Positions 49,922-59,700 of a stretch of 64,000 nt of DNA are shown here, in pieces. Position numbers and translations under genes: made by a program. How positions within the stretch are numbered: the stretch's first letter is position 1; each line of letters begins with the position of its first letter. Origin of the DNA: a virus; the IMG/VR virus record IMGVR_UViG_3300008120_000440, positions 1 through 64,000 of that record; one strand, 5' to 3'. Under the pieces are notes generated by a model. It was not told the origin of the DNA. It ran no database searches and was given only the letters and a program-made list of their open reading frames with translations.

Positions 49922-51937
49922 ATGGCGTGGAACTCATCATCTAATAAGGGCGCGTCTGCGCCTAACAGCAAGGCGCTTGGACCTGGCGCCCCTATTGCCA
50001 TGAACCCTGGTGTTGCTGGCAAGGCATACCACGATATGTGGGACATTGAACGGGCATACCGAGAAGGAATGCAGAAGGTCACTTGGGTTTCAAGGTGCAT
50101 TGATGCAATTGCTGGAAACCAAGCGCGACTTCCAATCATTTTGCGTAAAGACAACTCAAGAGATGGTGAAATCCTAAAAGGTCGCCGCGCACTTCGTTCA
50201 CCGCTTTTGGAAATCCTAAACACCAAGTCAAATATGGGCGAAAACTCATTTATTTTTCGCTACCGACTTTCATCACAATTGATGCTCAGCACCCGCGGAG
50301 CGTTTATTGAAAAAGTTAGGGGTCGTGACGGAAGAATTATTGGTTTGAACTTGTTGCCACCGCAGCACACATCGCCAATCCCAGACCCTCGTAGATTTGT
50401 CTCTGGCTACGAGGTAACAATGCCTCACGGAGAAACTGTAATTCTAAAACCAGAAGATGTTTGCTGGATTCGTCGCCCTCACCCGCTTGACCCGTACCTT
50501 TCGCTAACCCCCATGGAATCGGCTGGTGTCGCAATTGAAATTGAAAATCTCGCAAAGGTGTACAACAGGAACTATCTGCTAAACGATGGTCGCCCAGGTG
50601 GAATTCTTGTTGTAAAAGGTGAAATTGACGACGACGATAAAGATGAATTGCGCAATAGATTCAGGGGCAACCTAACGAGAGTTGGCTCAACAACTGTAAT
50701 CTCGGCAGATGACGGTGTTGATTATGTTGATACATCGTCAAACCCGCGAGATGCCGCCTATGTTCAGATGCGACAAATTCAGAAAGAAGAAATTCTTGCA
50801 GCGTTTGGAGTACCAGAATCTGTAATCGGTAATGCCTCTGGGCGAACATTCAGCAACGCAGCAGAAGAACATCGCGTTTTTTGGAACGAAACAATGCTTC
50901 CACATCTTGATTTGCTTGCTCGTGCATTAGACGAACTTGACGAAGTTAACTATGTTGACTTTGATACATCACATGTTCCAATTCTGATTCTCTACAAGCA
51001 GGAGCGTTCGCGTTACCACCTTGACGAGTTCAATGCTGGCTTGCTGAGCGCGAATGAGTACAGAGATTCAACAGGTCGCAAGACCGTGAAGTCTGACCTT
51101 GCTGACTCGTTGTTGATGAACCCGAACTTGACACCGATTGCAAACACTGAAAAAGAAATGGAACAAGCAGCACAAGGCGCAGTTCCAGGAATGCCAGGAA
51201 TGCCTCCAGGGCAACCAGGAATGCCAGGAATGCCAGGGATGCCACCAGAAGCAGCAGGCGCACCTGGTCTTGAAGTTGGGCCAGATGGAAGCATGGCAAG
51301 CCCGCTTGACCCGAACACCATGGCTGGTTCGCTCGCCGCAGCACAAGCAGCACCACCTCCAGGTGGGGCAGCACCAGAGACAGCAATGGCTCCACCTCCA
51401 ACAGCAGTCGCATCGGCTGAGCCATTTGGCGGAATTGAAACAAAACAGGAAAACCTTGAACTTGAGCGTTGGAAAGAAATTCTCGGTCGCAGTTTTGAGC
51501 GAGTAATTGAGCGTCAGCAACGGGTCACAATGGAAAAAGTCAACGGCATGAAGTCAAAGAAGGCGCTTGCTGCTGGGACTCTTGACATTGAATCAATCTT
51601 TTCTGTTGAAATCTGGAATAAGCAGATGGAAGAAGATATTCGTCCAGTGATTGCGACAATCATTCAAGATTCACAAGAAACTTCTAAGAAGTCGCTCAAC
51701 AGGGTTGATGTAGTTTCTCAAATTGATTCACACATTGCTCGCTTCAAGAGGGTCAACCAAGAAACGCATGAGCAACTTGTTTCCGCATACATGTCAGCAT
51801 TGCCAGTGCCTAATGAAGACAATCGCAGCACCGTCTTTAGGGCCTCGTGTGTTGGTATCTTCACAAACTTGATGGCCAAGACCAGATACGAGGTTTCTGA
51901 ATCAGAAGCCCGTCGTGCTTGGGGATTTGCAAGTTAA
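49922..51937 (+). CDS. Portal protein with collagen-like insert
   Basis: 671 aa. The N-terminal ~400 residues carry portal-family blocks (WVSRCIDAIAGNQARLPIIL, FIFRYRLSSQLMLSTRGAFI, GRPGGILVVKGEI, ILAAFGVPESVIGNASGRTF). Then come a GMPGMPPGQPGMPGMPG run and a Pro/Ala-rich segment, ~100 residues of low complexity, before a helical C-terminal domain of ~150 residues. It forms the dodecameric portal through which TerL packages DNA. The Gly-Pro-rich insert is unusual and might be a target of prolyl hydroxylases. The start is five bases after the membrane gene. Confidence 0.92.
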   Translation: MAWNSSSNKGASAPNSKALGPGAPIAMNPGVAGKAYHDMWDIERAYREGMQKVTWVSRCIDAIAGNQARLPIILRKDNSRDGEILKGRRALRSPLLEILNTKSNMGENSFIFRYRLSSQLMLSTRGAFIEKVRGRDGRIIGLNLLPPQHTSPIPDPRRFVSGYEVTMPHGETVILKPEDVCWIRRPHPLDPYLSLTPMESAGVAIEIENLAKVYNRNYLLNDGRPGGILVVKGEIDDDDKDELRNRFRGNLTRVGSTTVISADDGVDYVDTSSNPRDAAYVQMRQIQKEEILAAFGVPESVIGNASGRTFSNAAEEHRVFWNETMLPHLDLLARALDELDEVNYVDFDTSHVPILILYKQERSRYHLDEFNAGLLSANEYRDSTGRKTVKSDLADSLLMNPNLTPIANTEKEMEQAAQGAVPGMPGMPPGQPGMPGMPGMPPEAAGAPGLEVGPDGSMASPLDPNTMAGSLAAAQAAPPPGGAAPETAMAPPPTAVASAEPFGGIETKQENLELERWKEILGRSFERVIERQQRVTMEKVNGMKSKKALAAGTLDIESIFSVEIWNKQMEEDIRPVIATIIQDSQETSKKSLNRVDVVSQIDSHIARFKRVNQETHEQLVSAYMSALPVPNEDNRSTVFRASCVGIFTNLMAKTRYEVSESEARRAWGFAS

Positions 51938-51965
51938 TTTCAGTAATTAGTTTAATTTACTGAAA
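51938..51965 (+). other. 9-bp perfect hairpin after the portal gene
   Basis: TTTCAGTAA and TTACTGAAA pair around a 10-nt loop, directly after the portal stop. No U-run follows (CTATAAAG), so termination would be weak; it might stabilise the portal message 3' end. The rest of the 97-base gap holds a possible promoter. Confidence 0.4.
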
Positions 51966-52005
51966 CTATAAAGAATACTTGCTTCAATTTGCGATGTCTG
52001 TCGTT

Positions 52006-52011
52006 TATTAT
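52006..52011 (+). promoter_or_regulatory. Possible -10 element upstream of the protease gene
   Basis: TATTAT (five of six matches to TATAAT), 23 bases before the ATG at 52035, in an AT-rich gap. A weak -35 (TTCAAT) is at 17 bases. It may give extra transcription of protease and later head genes. Confidence 0.3.
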
Positions 52012-52034
52012 CGTTAGTACGCAAGGACGGCATT

Positions 52035-55000
52035 ATGTACAACGAAATTCAATTCAAAGCAAACTCTGGTCAGGTAAACATTGACCAAGCAGAAGGAATT
52101 GTTGAATGCTTCGTTGCTGGAATTGGTAATAAGGACTCAGTAGGCGACATTGTTCTCTCTGGCGCTTTCACAAAGAGTCTTATGCGCCGCAAGCCTCGTG
52201 TTGTTTGGGGCCACAACTGGAATGACCCAATCGGGAAAGTTCTTGAAATTTACGAAGTCCCATCAAGCGACCCTCGTCTTCCAGCAAAAATGAAAATGGC
52301 TGGCATTGGTGGTCTATTTGCAAAAGTCCAATTCAACCTCAACTCAGAAAAAGGGCGAGAGGCTTTCGCAAATGTTGCGTTCTTTGGTGTGGAACAAGAG
52401 TGGTCAATTGGGTACAAAACACTTGATGCAATTTTTGACAACACCCGTCAAGCAAACTTGCTGCGAGAGGTTGAACTCTACGAAGTATCTCCAGTTCTTC
52501 ACGGTGCAAACCAATTGACTGGAACAATCTCCGTTAAGAGCGACGAAGAGAAGATGCACATGATGGGCGGAATGGGAATGCCACAGGCAGTTGTCATTGC
52601 CCGACCAGAGTACGAAGGTCCGCAAGAACCTCGTGACCCATTTGCGATGGGCGTAGCACAACCCCTTTCTGATGAGCGCCGTTCAGCCGTTCAGCAAGAA
52701 CTAATCAGCCGAACTGGCGGACCTATTCATGTGCTTAAAGCAACAGAGTCATCTGTCGTTTTCATGAAGCCAGGTCGTGGATTATTCAGACTTGGTTACT
52801 ACTTTGACGGCGAGCAATTCATGTTTGGCAAGCCAGAGCCAATGGGTCAGAAACCAGTCGCGGTTGTTCAGAATGTTCCGCCACGACCAAACATTTCTGG
52901 TCCAACGCCAATTCCTGGAATTAGCGGAAAGCCAAACATTGGGTCGCCAGCCGCACAGTACCCAACACCTGCGCCACAAGACGACATGAGTTTGATGTTC
53001 GGAATGGTCAAGCCAAAGGGAACTGAAAAGTCTCTTGAAGACGAAATTGACATGCTTCTTGAGAAGATTGACAATGATGAAAATGTTTCAATCAAGTCAG
53101 ACGCAATTGAAAAACTTAACTCGGTTGTAAGAACTTTGCAAGAAATAATCGGCACCGAAGTTGAAGAAAAGTCTGAACTAATTATTCAATGCGCCCCAGA
53201 GCATGCCTTTGAAGCAAAGCAACTTCTTGACCCAGTTTTTGATTACCACCAAGTTGAAACACTGGTTACTGAAGAGGGAATTCTCATCACATCAGACATT
53301 GACCTTGACGCATACCAAGCAATTGAGACTGCAACAAAGTCGCTATTTGGCCGCATTGGACGGAGAATAGGGCCAGGTGGTCCAAAAAAAGGTAGGCGCG
53401 CAGCGCGCGCTCTCACCCAGATAGAAGGAGTCCTAGACCCTTCAAAGCGTCGCGATGTTGATGGCGACGGCATGATTTTTGACGGAACTTGGCGAGAGAT
53501 GCCAGACCCAACACGGGCTGTTCCAAACGCAACTGGCTTGATGTCAACAAGGCAGCGAAATACCATCCCTAAGTCTGATGAAAAGTTAAATGTCAGACTT
53601 ACTCGCACCCAAGCAACAAAAATGCTTGATGGCATTAAAAAACTTTCTGGCAGCGATTCAGACGGCCCACTAAAGGACCTTCGTGATGAAATTGACCGCC
53701 GTAAGTACATCGGCGACCCAAACATCTCGCCAAGCATGCTTGATTCTGCTCTTGAAGAAGTAAACAATCGTAAGGCAAATGGTGAAGCCGTTGATAAATT
53801 CCTTGAAGACGCCCTCAACGAAATGAAAACAACTGGCGCATTCGGGCAAAATAATGCGCGCAGTCGTGCTGGTCGCCCAACTGGCGCTGCAGCACCCAAA
53901 AAAGAAGGTCAGCAGAATTTTGCAGGATATTCATTTGAAAAAGTAAAACCAGAAGGCTGGGACCTAATGTCCCTTGAGGATAAAGAAAACTGGCTTGCAA
54001 CATCAGCGACTACGGCCAAACTTGCGACTCGCGACAGAGACAGAATTCTGGCGCAGGTCTACGAGGAAATGGATAGGCGCGATAGGAGGGCTCAGGCTCG
54101 CCAGCGTTCGGTCGGTCGCGCTGCTACTGCTCCAAAACCAGAGCCAAAGCCAGAGCCAAAACCAGAAGCAAAGCCAGAACCAAAGGCTTCAAAGCAAACC
54201 GATGATGACCTGACCATAGACCCTGCGCTACTTCGCAAGCGGTATCAATCCTTGACCGATGACGAAAAAGAAGAAGTTGACATCTATGAGGCCGCCGTTA
54301 TCGGGAAACTGACAGAGCGACTTCGTGCAACTAACGCAAAACTTGATGAAACTGGCAAAAACGATGTTGCCGAATTAGTCAACAACGCGCTATCGGAAAT
54401 TGACAACGCACTTGGCGATGGTGCAAATGAAGATGCAATTAATGACGCACAAGACGCAATCTCAAAACTGCTAAGGGAATTGAACACCTCGTACGGTCCA
54501 AAGCCTAAGAAGCCAAAAGCCGAAGAAGAAGGCAAGCCAGAAACACCAGACAAAATTTCTAGTGCTGCTGGAAAATTTAGGAGTTACTTCACGACCGTTA
54601 ACGAGGCGCTTGACAAAATGCTTGAGCGCCGTCGCGAATCCACTGCGGACAGAGGCGACGAAGGCGAGTTGGACCTATCCGAAAGAGCGGTCTCGGGCCG
54701 AGTTCGCGGATTTGACGAAACAGATATTCCGTCAAGAATGCAGAACTCGCTAAAACTTGCACGCTCATACAGGGATGCAAGTTCCCGACGAAAGACTTCA
54801 GGTGCAGGTCTCACATTCCAGAATAGAACCCCAGGTGGATTGCGCTCTGAAAGGGGCAAAGTTGAACCTCGGACTGAAATCATCGCTGAGGCAACTTGGT
54901 GGAAGAAGATTGAAGAATCACTTCCGAAGGAAATACGAGAAGCAAAAGACAAGGCAACATCTGACGCCCTGACAAGACTGTCAACCTTGCTCAAGCGTCA

Positions 55001-55232
55001 AGAGTCTGGAAAAACTGGTTCCCGTAGAACAAATGTTGGAACCCTGAATGTCACTCAAAGCGAAGCGGACTCAATCCTTGACGCCGTGATGACAGTTGTT
55101 GACCGACAAATGGAAAAAGGTGGTTCGCGAGGAGAGATTTTTGCTGAACTTCTGGAGAAGATTGCACAATCATCAATGTCTACATTTATAGAAAAAGCAA
55201 CTCCATCGGCAGAAAAACCGAAAAGAAACTAG
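52035..55232 (+). CDS. Prohead protease fused to a long polyvalent-type extension
   Basis: 1065 aa, far longer than the usual ~200. Residues ~15-170 are the HK97-type protease: H60 in VVWGHNWNDP and S124 in EWSIGYKTL are the catalytic pair. The extension then holds a Pro/Met-rich segment and the module GVLDPSKRRDVDGDGMIFDG at ~465-485 with a D-x-D-G-D-G loop (D474-G479). After it come a KPEPKPEPKPE linker and several helical, charged domains. The module recurs in the 62591 protein. The protease matures the capsid; the extension may be an internal scaffold, cargo or injected part. Confidence 0.85.
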   Translation: MYNEIQFKANSGQVNIDQAEGIVECFVAGIGNKDSVGDIVLSGAFTKSLMRRKPRVVWGHNWNDPIGKVLEIYEVPSSDPRLPAKMKMAGIGGLFAKVQFNLNSEKGREAFANVAFFGVEQEWSIGYKTLDAIFDNTRQANLLREVELYEVSPVLHGANQLTGTISVKSDEEKMHMMGGMGMPQAVVIARPEYEGPQEPRDPFAMGVAQPLSDERRSAVQQELISRTGGPIHVLKATESSVVFMKPGRGLFRLGYYFDGEQFMFGKPEPMGQKPVAVVQNVPPRPNISGPTPIPGISGKPNIGSPAAQYPTPAPQDDMSLMFGMVKPKGTEKSLEDEIDMLLEKIDNDENVSIKSDAIEKLNSVVRTLQEIIGTEVEEKSELIIQCAPEHAFEAKQLLDPVFDYHQVETLVTEEGILITSDIDLDAYQAIETATKSLFGRIGRRIGPGGPKKGRRAARALTQIEGVLDPSKRRDVDGDGMIFDGTWREMPDPTRAVPNATGLMSTRQRNTIPKSDEKLNVRLTRTQATKMLDGIKKLSGSDSDGPLKDLRDEIDRRKYIGDPNISPSMLDSALEEVNNRKANGEAVDKFLEDALNEMKTTGAFGQNNARSRAGRPTGAAAPKKEGQQNFAGYSFEKVKPEGWDLMSLEDKENWLATSATTAKLATRDRDRILAQVYEEMDRRDRRAQARQRSVGRAATAPKPEPKPEPKPEAKPEPKASKQTDDDLTIDPALLRKRYQSLTDDEKEEVDIYEAAVIGKLTERLRATNAKLDETGKNDVAELVNNALSEIDNALGDGANEDAINDAQDAISKLLRELNTSYGPKPKKPKAEEEGKPETPDKISSAAGKFRSYFTTVNEALDKMLERRRESTADRGDEGELDLSERAVSGRVRGFDETDIPSRMQNSLKLARSYRDASSRRKTSGAGLTFQNRTPGGLRSERGKVEPRTEIIAEATWWKKIEESLPKEIREAKDKATSDALTRLSTLLKRQESGKTGSRRTNVGTLNVTQSEADSILDAVMTVVDRQMEKGGSRGEIFAELLEKIAQSSMSTFIEKATPSAEKPKRN

Positions 55233-55287
55233 TTTGATAAGAAATCGCGATTAAAGCGATAGTTCCGCCATATAACACGCGGTGAAG

Positions 55288-55293
55288 TATAAT
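55288..55293 (+). promoter_or_regulatory. Consensus -10 (TATAAT) in the 157-base gap
   Basis: TATAAT matches the consensus fully, but no -35 lies at 16-18 bases upstream. Just downstream TTGTCA and TATAAC are 14 bases apart, too short for a standard promoter. A transcript from here would carry the structured leader at 55330 and express the acidic head protein gene at 55390. Candidate only. Confidence 0.4.
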
Positions 55294-55329
55294 TTGTCAA
55301 ATAGAAATTTTCATATAACGAGGTAAGTG

Positions 55330-55371
55330 GTGTTGTCGCGTCAGCGACTTCATTTCTTTCTGCGGCAACAC
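55330..55371 (+). promoter_or_regulatory. Structured 5' leader with alternative hairpins
   Basis: GTGTTGTCGC pairs with GCGGCAACAC (10 pairs, one G-U) just before the AAGGAG ribosome site of the 55390 gene. Inside it GTCGC-GTCA-GCGAC can form a competing 5-bp hairpin that uses the left arm. Two exclusive foldings near a start are typical of translational control or of an attenuator. Confidence 0.4.
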
Positions 55372-55389
55372 TTCTAAGGAGTTAGTAAA

Positions 55390-56655
55390 ATGGGCGAGTA
55401 CGGCGATAAAGCAGTAGTAAAGATTGATGCTGACGGTTCGGTGCTCAAGTGCGCTAAATCTCTTGGCGCAGAAGAATGCGGATTTACTCCTGGCGCAAAA
55501 GTTTGCGGCAAGTGCGGAGCAATGCCATTGCAAATGAAGGCAATGATGGAAGACGAAGAAGAAGAGATGCCAGAAGAGGAAATGGTTGAAGACATTTCCA
55601 CAGACGAAGAGATGCCTGCGCCAAAGAAGAAGCCTGTTGCTCCAATGGCCGAAGAAGAAGACGAAGAAGAAGAAGAAGAGGAAGACGAAGAAGAGCCAAT
55701 GGCTGGCGACATGGAAGCCATGCGCAATCGTCGTCTTGCTTCAATGGGAATGAAGTCCGCTGATGTTGGTCGCACTGGATACCTGTGTGCGGTTGACCGC
55801 AAGGTGTACCCAGGCGGAACTGGCGTCTGCGATGACTGCCCAGGTGGATGCGTTTCCGAAAAAGGAATGCCAGGCTTGCTCCATGTTGAAGGTCTTGCAG
55901 AAGACATGTTTGAAGGAAAGATTCTTGACTCTGGATACTCAGCAGAGGCAGACATGTTCGTTGTTGATGTTCAAGCAAAAGACGGTCGCGCGGTTGAAGT
56001 CTTCGTTGACGGAACTAACGGCGAAGTTCTTGGCTGGCACAAACTTGACCAAGATGCATTTGAGCAGAAGTCACTTCTTGACGAGATGATGCTCATTGAC
56101 TTCAATGAGGCAGCAGAAATTGCAGTCAAGTCAATTGAAGGAAGCGTAGTTGCTGTAGAGCCAGATGTATTTGAAGGCTACGACGCATACGCTGTTGAAA
56201 TTGACGGCATTGATGGCAAGTCTTACGATGTGTTCGTTGCTCTTGATGGTGAAGTCCTTGGTTACGACAAGTACGAGCCAGAGGAAGCAGAAGACATTGA
56301 AGCCGAAGCAGCAGAAATTGCTCTCAAGCGTGCATTCACTGAAGACCAACGAACCGCAATGGCCAAAGAAGGCAACGCTCTTCCAGACGGCTCATACCCA
56401 ATCGGCAACAAGGGTGATTTGCAGAATGCAATTTCCGCTTATGGTCGCGCTAAGGACAAAGAGGCAGCAAAGCGTCACATCATGAAGCGCGCAAAAGAAC
56501 TCGGTGCTGAAAGCATGATTCCAGCGAACTGGCTTGCTGGAGGAGCAGAAATGAGCAAGAAGGATGACGACAGCATTGAAGTCGCTGACAACAGTTTCAT
56601 GGCATCATTGCTTGAGTTTGAACTCCTTAATGCCGAAGAAGACAACAACCTCTAA
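55390..56655 (+). CDS. Acidic head-associated protein: Zn ribbon, PepSY, DUF6582-like
   Basis: 421 aa. The N-terminal zinc ribbon (ECGFTPGAKVCGKCGAMP) precedes a ~60-residue Glu/Asp run that is likely disordered, then a second Cys cluster (GYLCAVDRKVYPG, CDDCPGGC). Two PepSY-like units follow (SGYSAEADMFVVDVQAKDGR; YDAYAVEIDGIDGKSYDVFV). A DUF6582-like block comes next (RTAMAKEGNALPDGSYPIGN; AKRHIMKRAKELGAESMIPA). A possible scaffold or internal head protein: acidity and position between protease and the expected capsid gene support this, but PepSY could also inhibit peptidases. AAGGAG precedes the ATG. Confidence 0.65.
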   Translation: MGEYGDKAVVKIDADGSVLKCAKSLGAEECGFTPGAKVCGKCGAMPLQMKAMMEDEEEEMPEEEMVEDISTDEEMPAPKKKPVAPMAEEEDEEEEEEEDEEEPMAGDMEAMRNRRLASMGMKSADVGRTGYLCAVDRKVYPGGTGVCDDCPGGCVSEKGMPGLLHVEGLAEDMFEGKILDSGYSAEADMFVVDVQAKDGRAVEVFVDGTNGEVLGWHKLDQDAFEQKSLLDEMMLIDFNEAAEIAVKSIEGSVVAVEPDVFEGYDAYAVEIDGIDGKSYDVFVALDGEVLGYDKYEPEEAEDIEAEAAEIALKRAFTEDQRTAMAKEGNALPDGSYPIGNKGDLQNAISAYGRAKDKEAAKRHIMKRAKELGAESMIPANWLAGGAEMSKKDDDSIEVADNSFMASLLEFELLNAEEDNNL

Positions 56656-56687
56656 AAAGAATCAAAAACAGATTCTAGAAATTGGAG

Positions 56688-56701
56688 CCCGTCATGACGG
56701 G
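56688..56701 (+). promoter_or_regulatory. Palindrome CCCGTCATGACGGG spanning the start codon
   Basis: A perfect 14-nt palindrome whose centre holds the ATG of the 1485-aa gene. Folded, it gives a 5-bp GC-rich stem with the start codon in a CATG loop, adjacent to the GGAG site. It could limit initiation or be a protein-binding site. A hairpin AGAATC/GATTCT lies just upstream. Confidence 0.4.
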
Positions 56702-59700
56702 TAAATCACTTCGTCTTACACGCACGCTTGTAAGCAGGAAGTTTGCACCGCCAAAATCGGCAGACGAACGCGCCATTGAGTTTCTTGCATCAAAAAAAGA
56801 AGTTGTTACAAAGTCATTTGACGCTGAACTTTCCGTAAAAGCACTCGGCAAAAATGTTGGTAAAAAGCCGCCGTCTGCAGATAACAAGGAAAAGCGCAAA
56901 AAGGGCAAAGGCCCAAACAAAAGGTTCGGCCTTGCTGTTTTTGACCCTAACGCAAAGAAAAAAACTGGTCAGGTTTTCATTCCATGGATTGCTCAATGGG
57001 GGAGAACTGGAAGTGATGAGTTTCCAAACTTTGGCTGGATAGACCCAATCGCCGAATTAAAGCCAAGTCAAACAAGTGCGCGAATGGCGCAGGCTAGCGA
57101 AAAAAAGAAGAACGGAGTTAGCGTCACTTACTCGGATGTTGTGCGGAATCCACGGACTGGAGAATTTGATACAAAATCGCTAGGAAGGACTATTGGTCAA
57201 CTTGTTCCAGGTGGAGAAATAGCAACACGAGCAGCATCGGCACTCGGTCTCTGGCAGGATGCCGCTGGAAAACTGCGATGTCCACCTGGCGTTCCTGCGG
57301 CCAACCAATTCACCGACTCATCTGGCTCAAACTGTTTTGACATCACTGAAGGAATGGCAAGCAGGCTTTTGCGGTCAACAATAAATCAAAACCTTTCTCT
57401 AATTGATGACATGTCTTTGCTGAATGAAGCAATGACCTATTCTCCAAAAGAAAGATTTGTCATAGATGGGAGAACAGCCAGGTTCCCAGAAAAACGATAC
57501 GACAGTTTGGTTGACATCGTTAGTGGTCTTGCAAGTTCAAGAGCGCGCATAGAGATGACTGATGGAAAGCGTACTGTTTGGTTGCCGTTTGATGATACCG
57601 ACCTGATTGATGAAGCAGGAGCGGAAGGGTTCAAGCGAACAGGCCGTATAGAACCAGGGTCAGGCTCTGCGGCATCCGCAACGCCAATTATAAAAGTTGA
57701 TGCAGTTCCAGAAGTCCCAGAGTCGGCAGATGATTTAATCGGTCCAGACTCACTCCCGATTGCACGAATTGACCCAGATGCATTTGCTGCTGAAGTTCGT
57801 GCTCGTGTTCTTGATGCTCACCCAGACATAACTCCAGAAGAACTAGACAGAATCGTCATGCTCGCCGAGCAAAAAGCACGAATGACCGATGCTCTTAACG
57901 GAAGAATTGATGTTGCTCTGCAACTCATGAAAGACCTTGGAATAGATATAGACCCAAGCAGCCCGCAAAGCGTCAGTGCTGGATATATGAAGGCGATGGA
58001 GGAACTCCGCAAGGCTGGATGGGACATCAACTTTGAAGACACTCTATGGACGGGTGTTGATAGAACTCTTCCATTTGAGGAGCAAGTCGCTCAGCATCAC
58101 GCCAATGTGTTGAACATGATTGTTCAGAACATGGTTAAAGACCCTGATGGCACTCTTGAAGCGAGGGATGCTTCGGTTGTCAAGAGGATGTGGACTGGTT
58201 TAACCAAAAAGAAAAAAGAAGAAGCAATTCGCAACGCAACGATGGCTTACCTAAATGGCGACGCTCCAGAAACATTGAAGACTGACCTAGAGCGAGCACT
58301 TCATCGCAACATGGCTCACAGAATGAATAACTATTTTGCAGCCGAACACGGATTCATGCTTGGGATGCTGGCTGAACACAAAATGAATCCAGCAAAAGCA
58401 GAATTGCTAAAGCGCGTCGGTGTTATGGACCCATTTGACCCCCGTGTTGGAACTGGTCTTGAAGCGATGGTTGTTCCAGATAAAGATGGAAACATATCAA
58501 TGCTTTGGAACCCGTTGGGCATGGTTCTTGATGGTAAGCCACCAGCGCCAAGAAACCCAAAAGCATGGCGTTTATACGGAACTAGCGGAAGCGGACTTGA
58601 AGTCTCAAAAATTGACGAAGTGAAGAAAGCGGTTGACTCTGCAACAAAGATGGCGATGCTCAACGACATGTTGGGCGGAGATGTTTTTGACTCAATTAAA
58701 ACCCATGGATATATGGGTGATGTGGCAAAAAATCATGGTGGAGCAATTGGCCATGCGATGTTTGTCTTCCAGCACGAAATGACACACGCACAACAGTACG
58801 CAATGGTTATGTACATGATTTCTCATGACAAAAAAGGTCGCCGTATAAGCACGCTGTCAAATGTTGAAATTGCAAAACTTGCGGATGACATAATTACTGG
58901 AAATTTCCCAGGGCTTACAATGGAGATGCTCTTCGCTGACGAAAAAGCGATGTCGGCGGTTCATGCAAAAGTTGGCATTGTTATGGACTCAATGGTCAAG
59001 GATGGAATGTCTGGCATTTATCCACGAATGCATCTTGAGACAATGCACATACTAAATAAAATAATGGACTTAAAAGATGAAGACCGAGCAACCTTCATCA
59101 ACGACCTTGAGGATAGGTTCGCAACACTTCGCGAGCGTTCGGGGTTTGATAAAGACCTAACCCCAGAAGAGTCAATGGAACTAAAAGTTCTTAATCACGC
59201 TATTTCAACAATACGAGGCATTGATTCATTTGATGATGAGCAATTACAAAATTCGGTTAGAAATCAACGCGCTTTAATGTTTGCTGAATCAGCCGCCGAA
59301 TTAAGTGCCGCTCGCGCGATGGGGATAATTGACCCCAAGGATGAAAGTGTAACTGCCGCGCTTGCCCACCTTGATGCCCCAATGGACAAGGTTGCGAAAG
59401 AAGTCGTAGCAGTAAAAGAATCAAAGAAGCGCAAGTGGCTGGAGCGAGCAGTTGGCGCAGTTGAGTTTTTTAGCGACTTGAAAAATTCAGAATGGTCACT
59501 TGAGCAAGCATCTTCTGGAGATATGCCACTAACAATAAATCTTGTCCGTAGGAAGCGCTGGCGCGAAGGCTCAGAGATGGTCGTATCTGAATCAGTAGCA
59601 GAATTGTTTACAGTGTCTCTTGAGGAAAGCAGCGGGATACCTCTCGGGTTTTCAAAACTTACACCAGAAGGCGAGTATGAACCATTGCGGGCAGGGGATT

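Noticed and set aside
53243-53899. 218-aa minus-strand frame inside the protease gene
   Set aside because: Ser/Arg-rich antisense shadow produced by the codon bias of the true gene.
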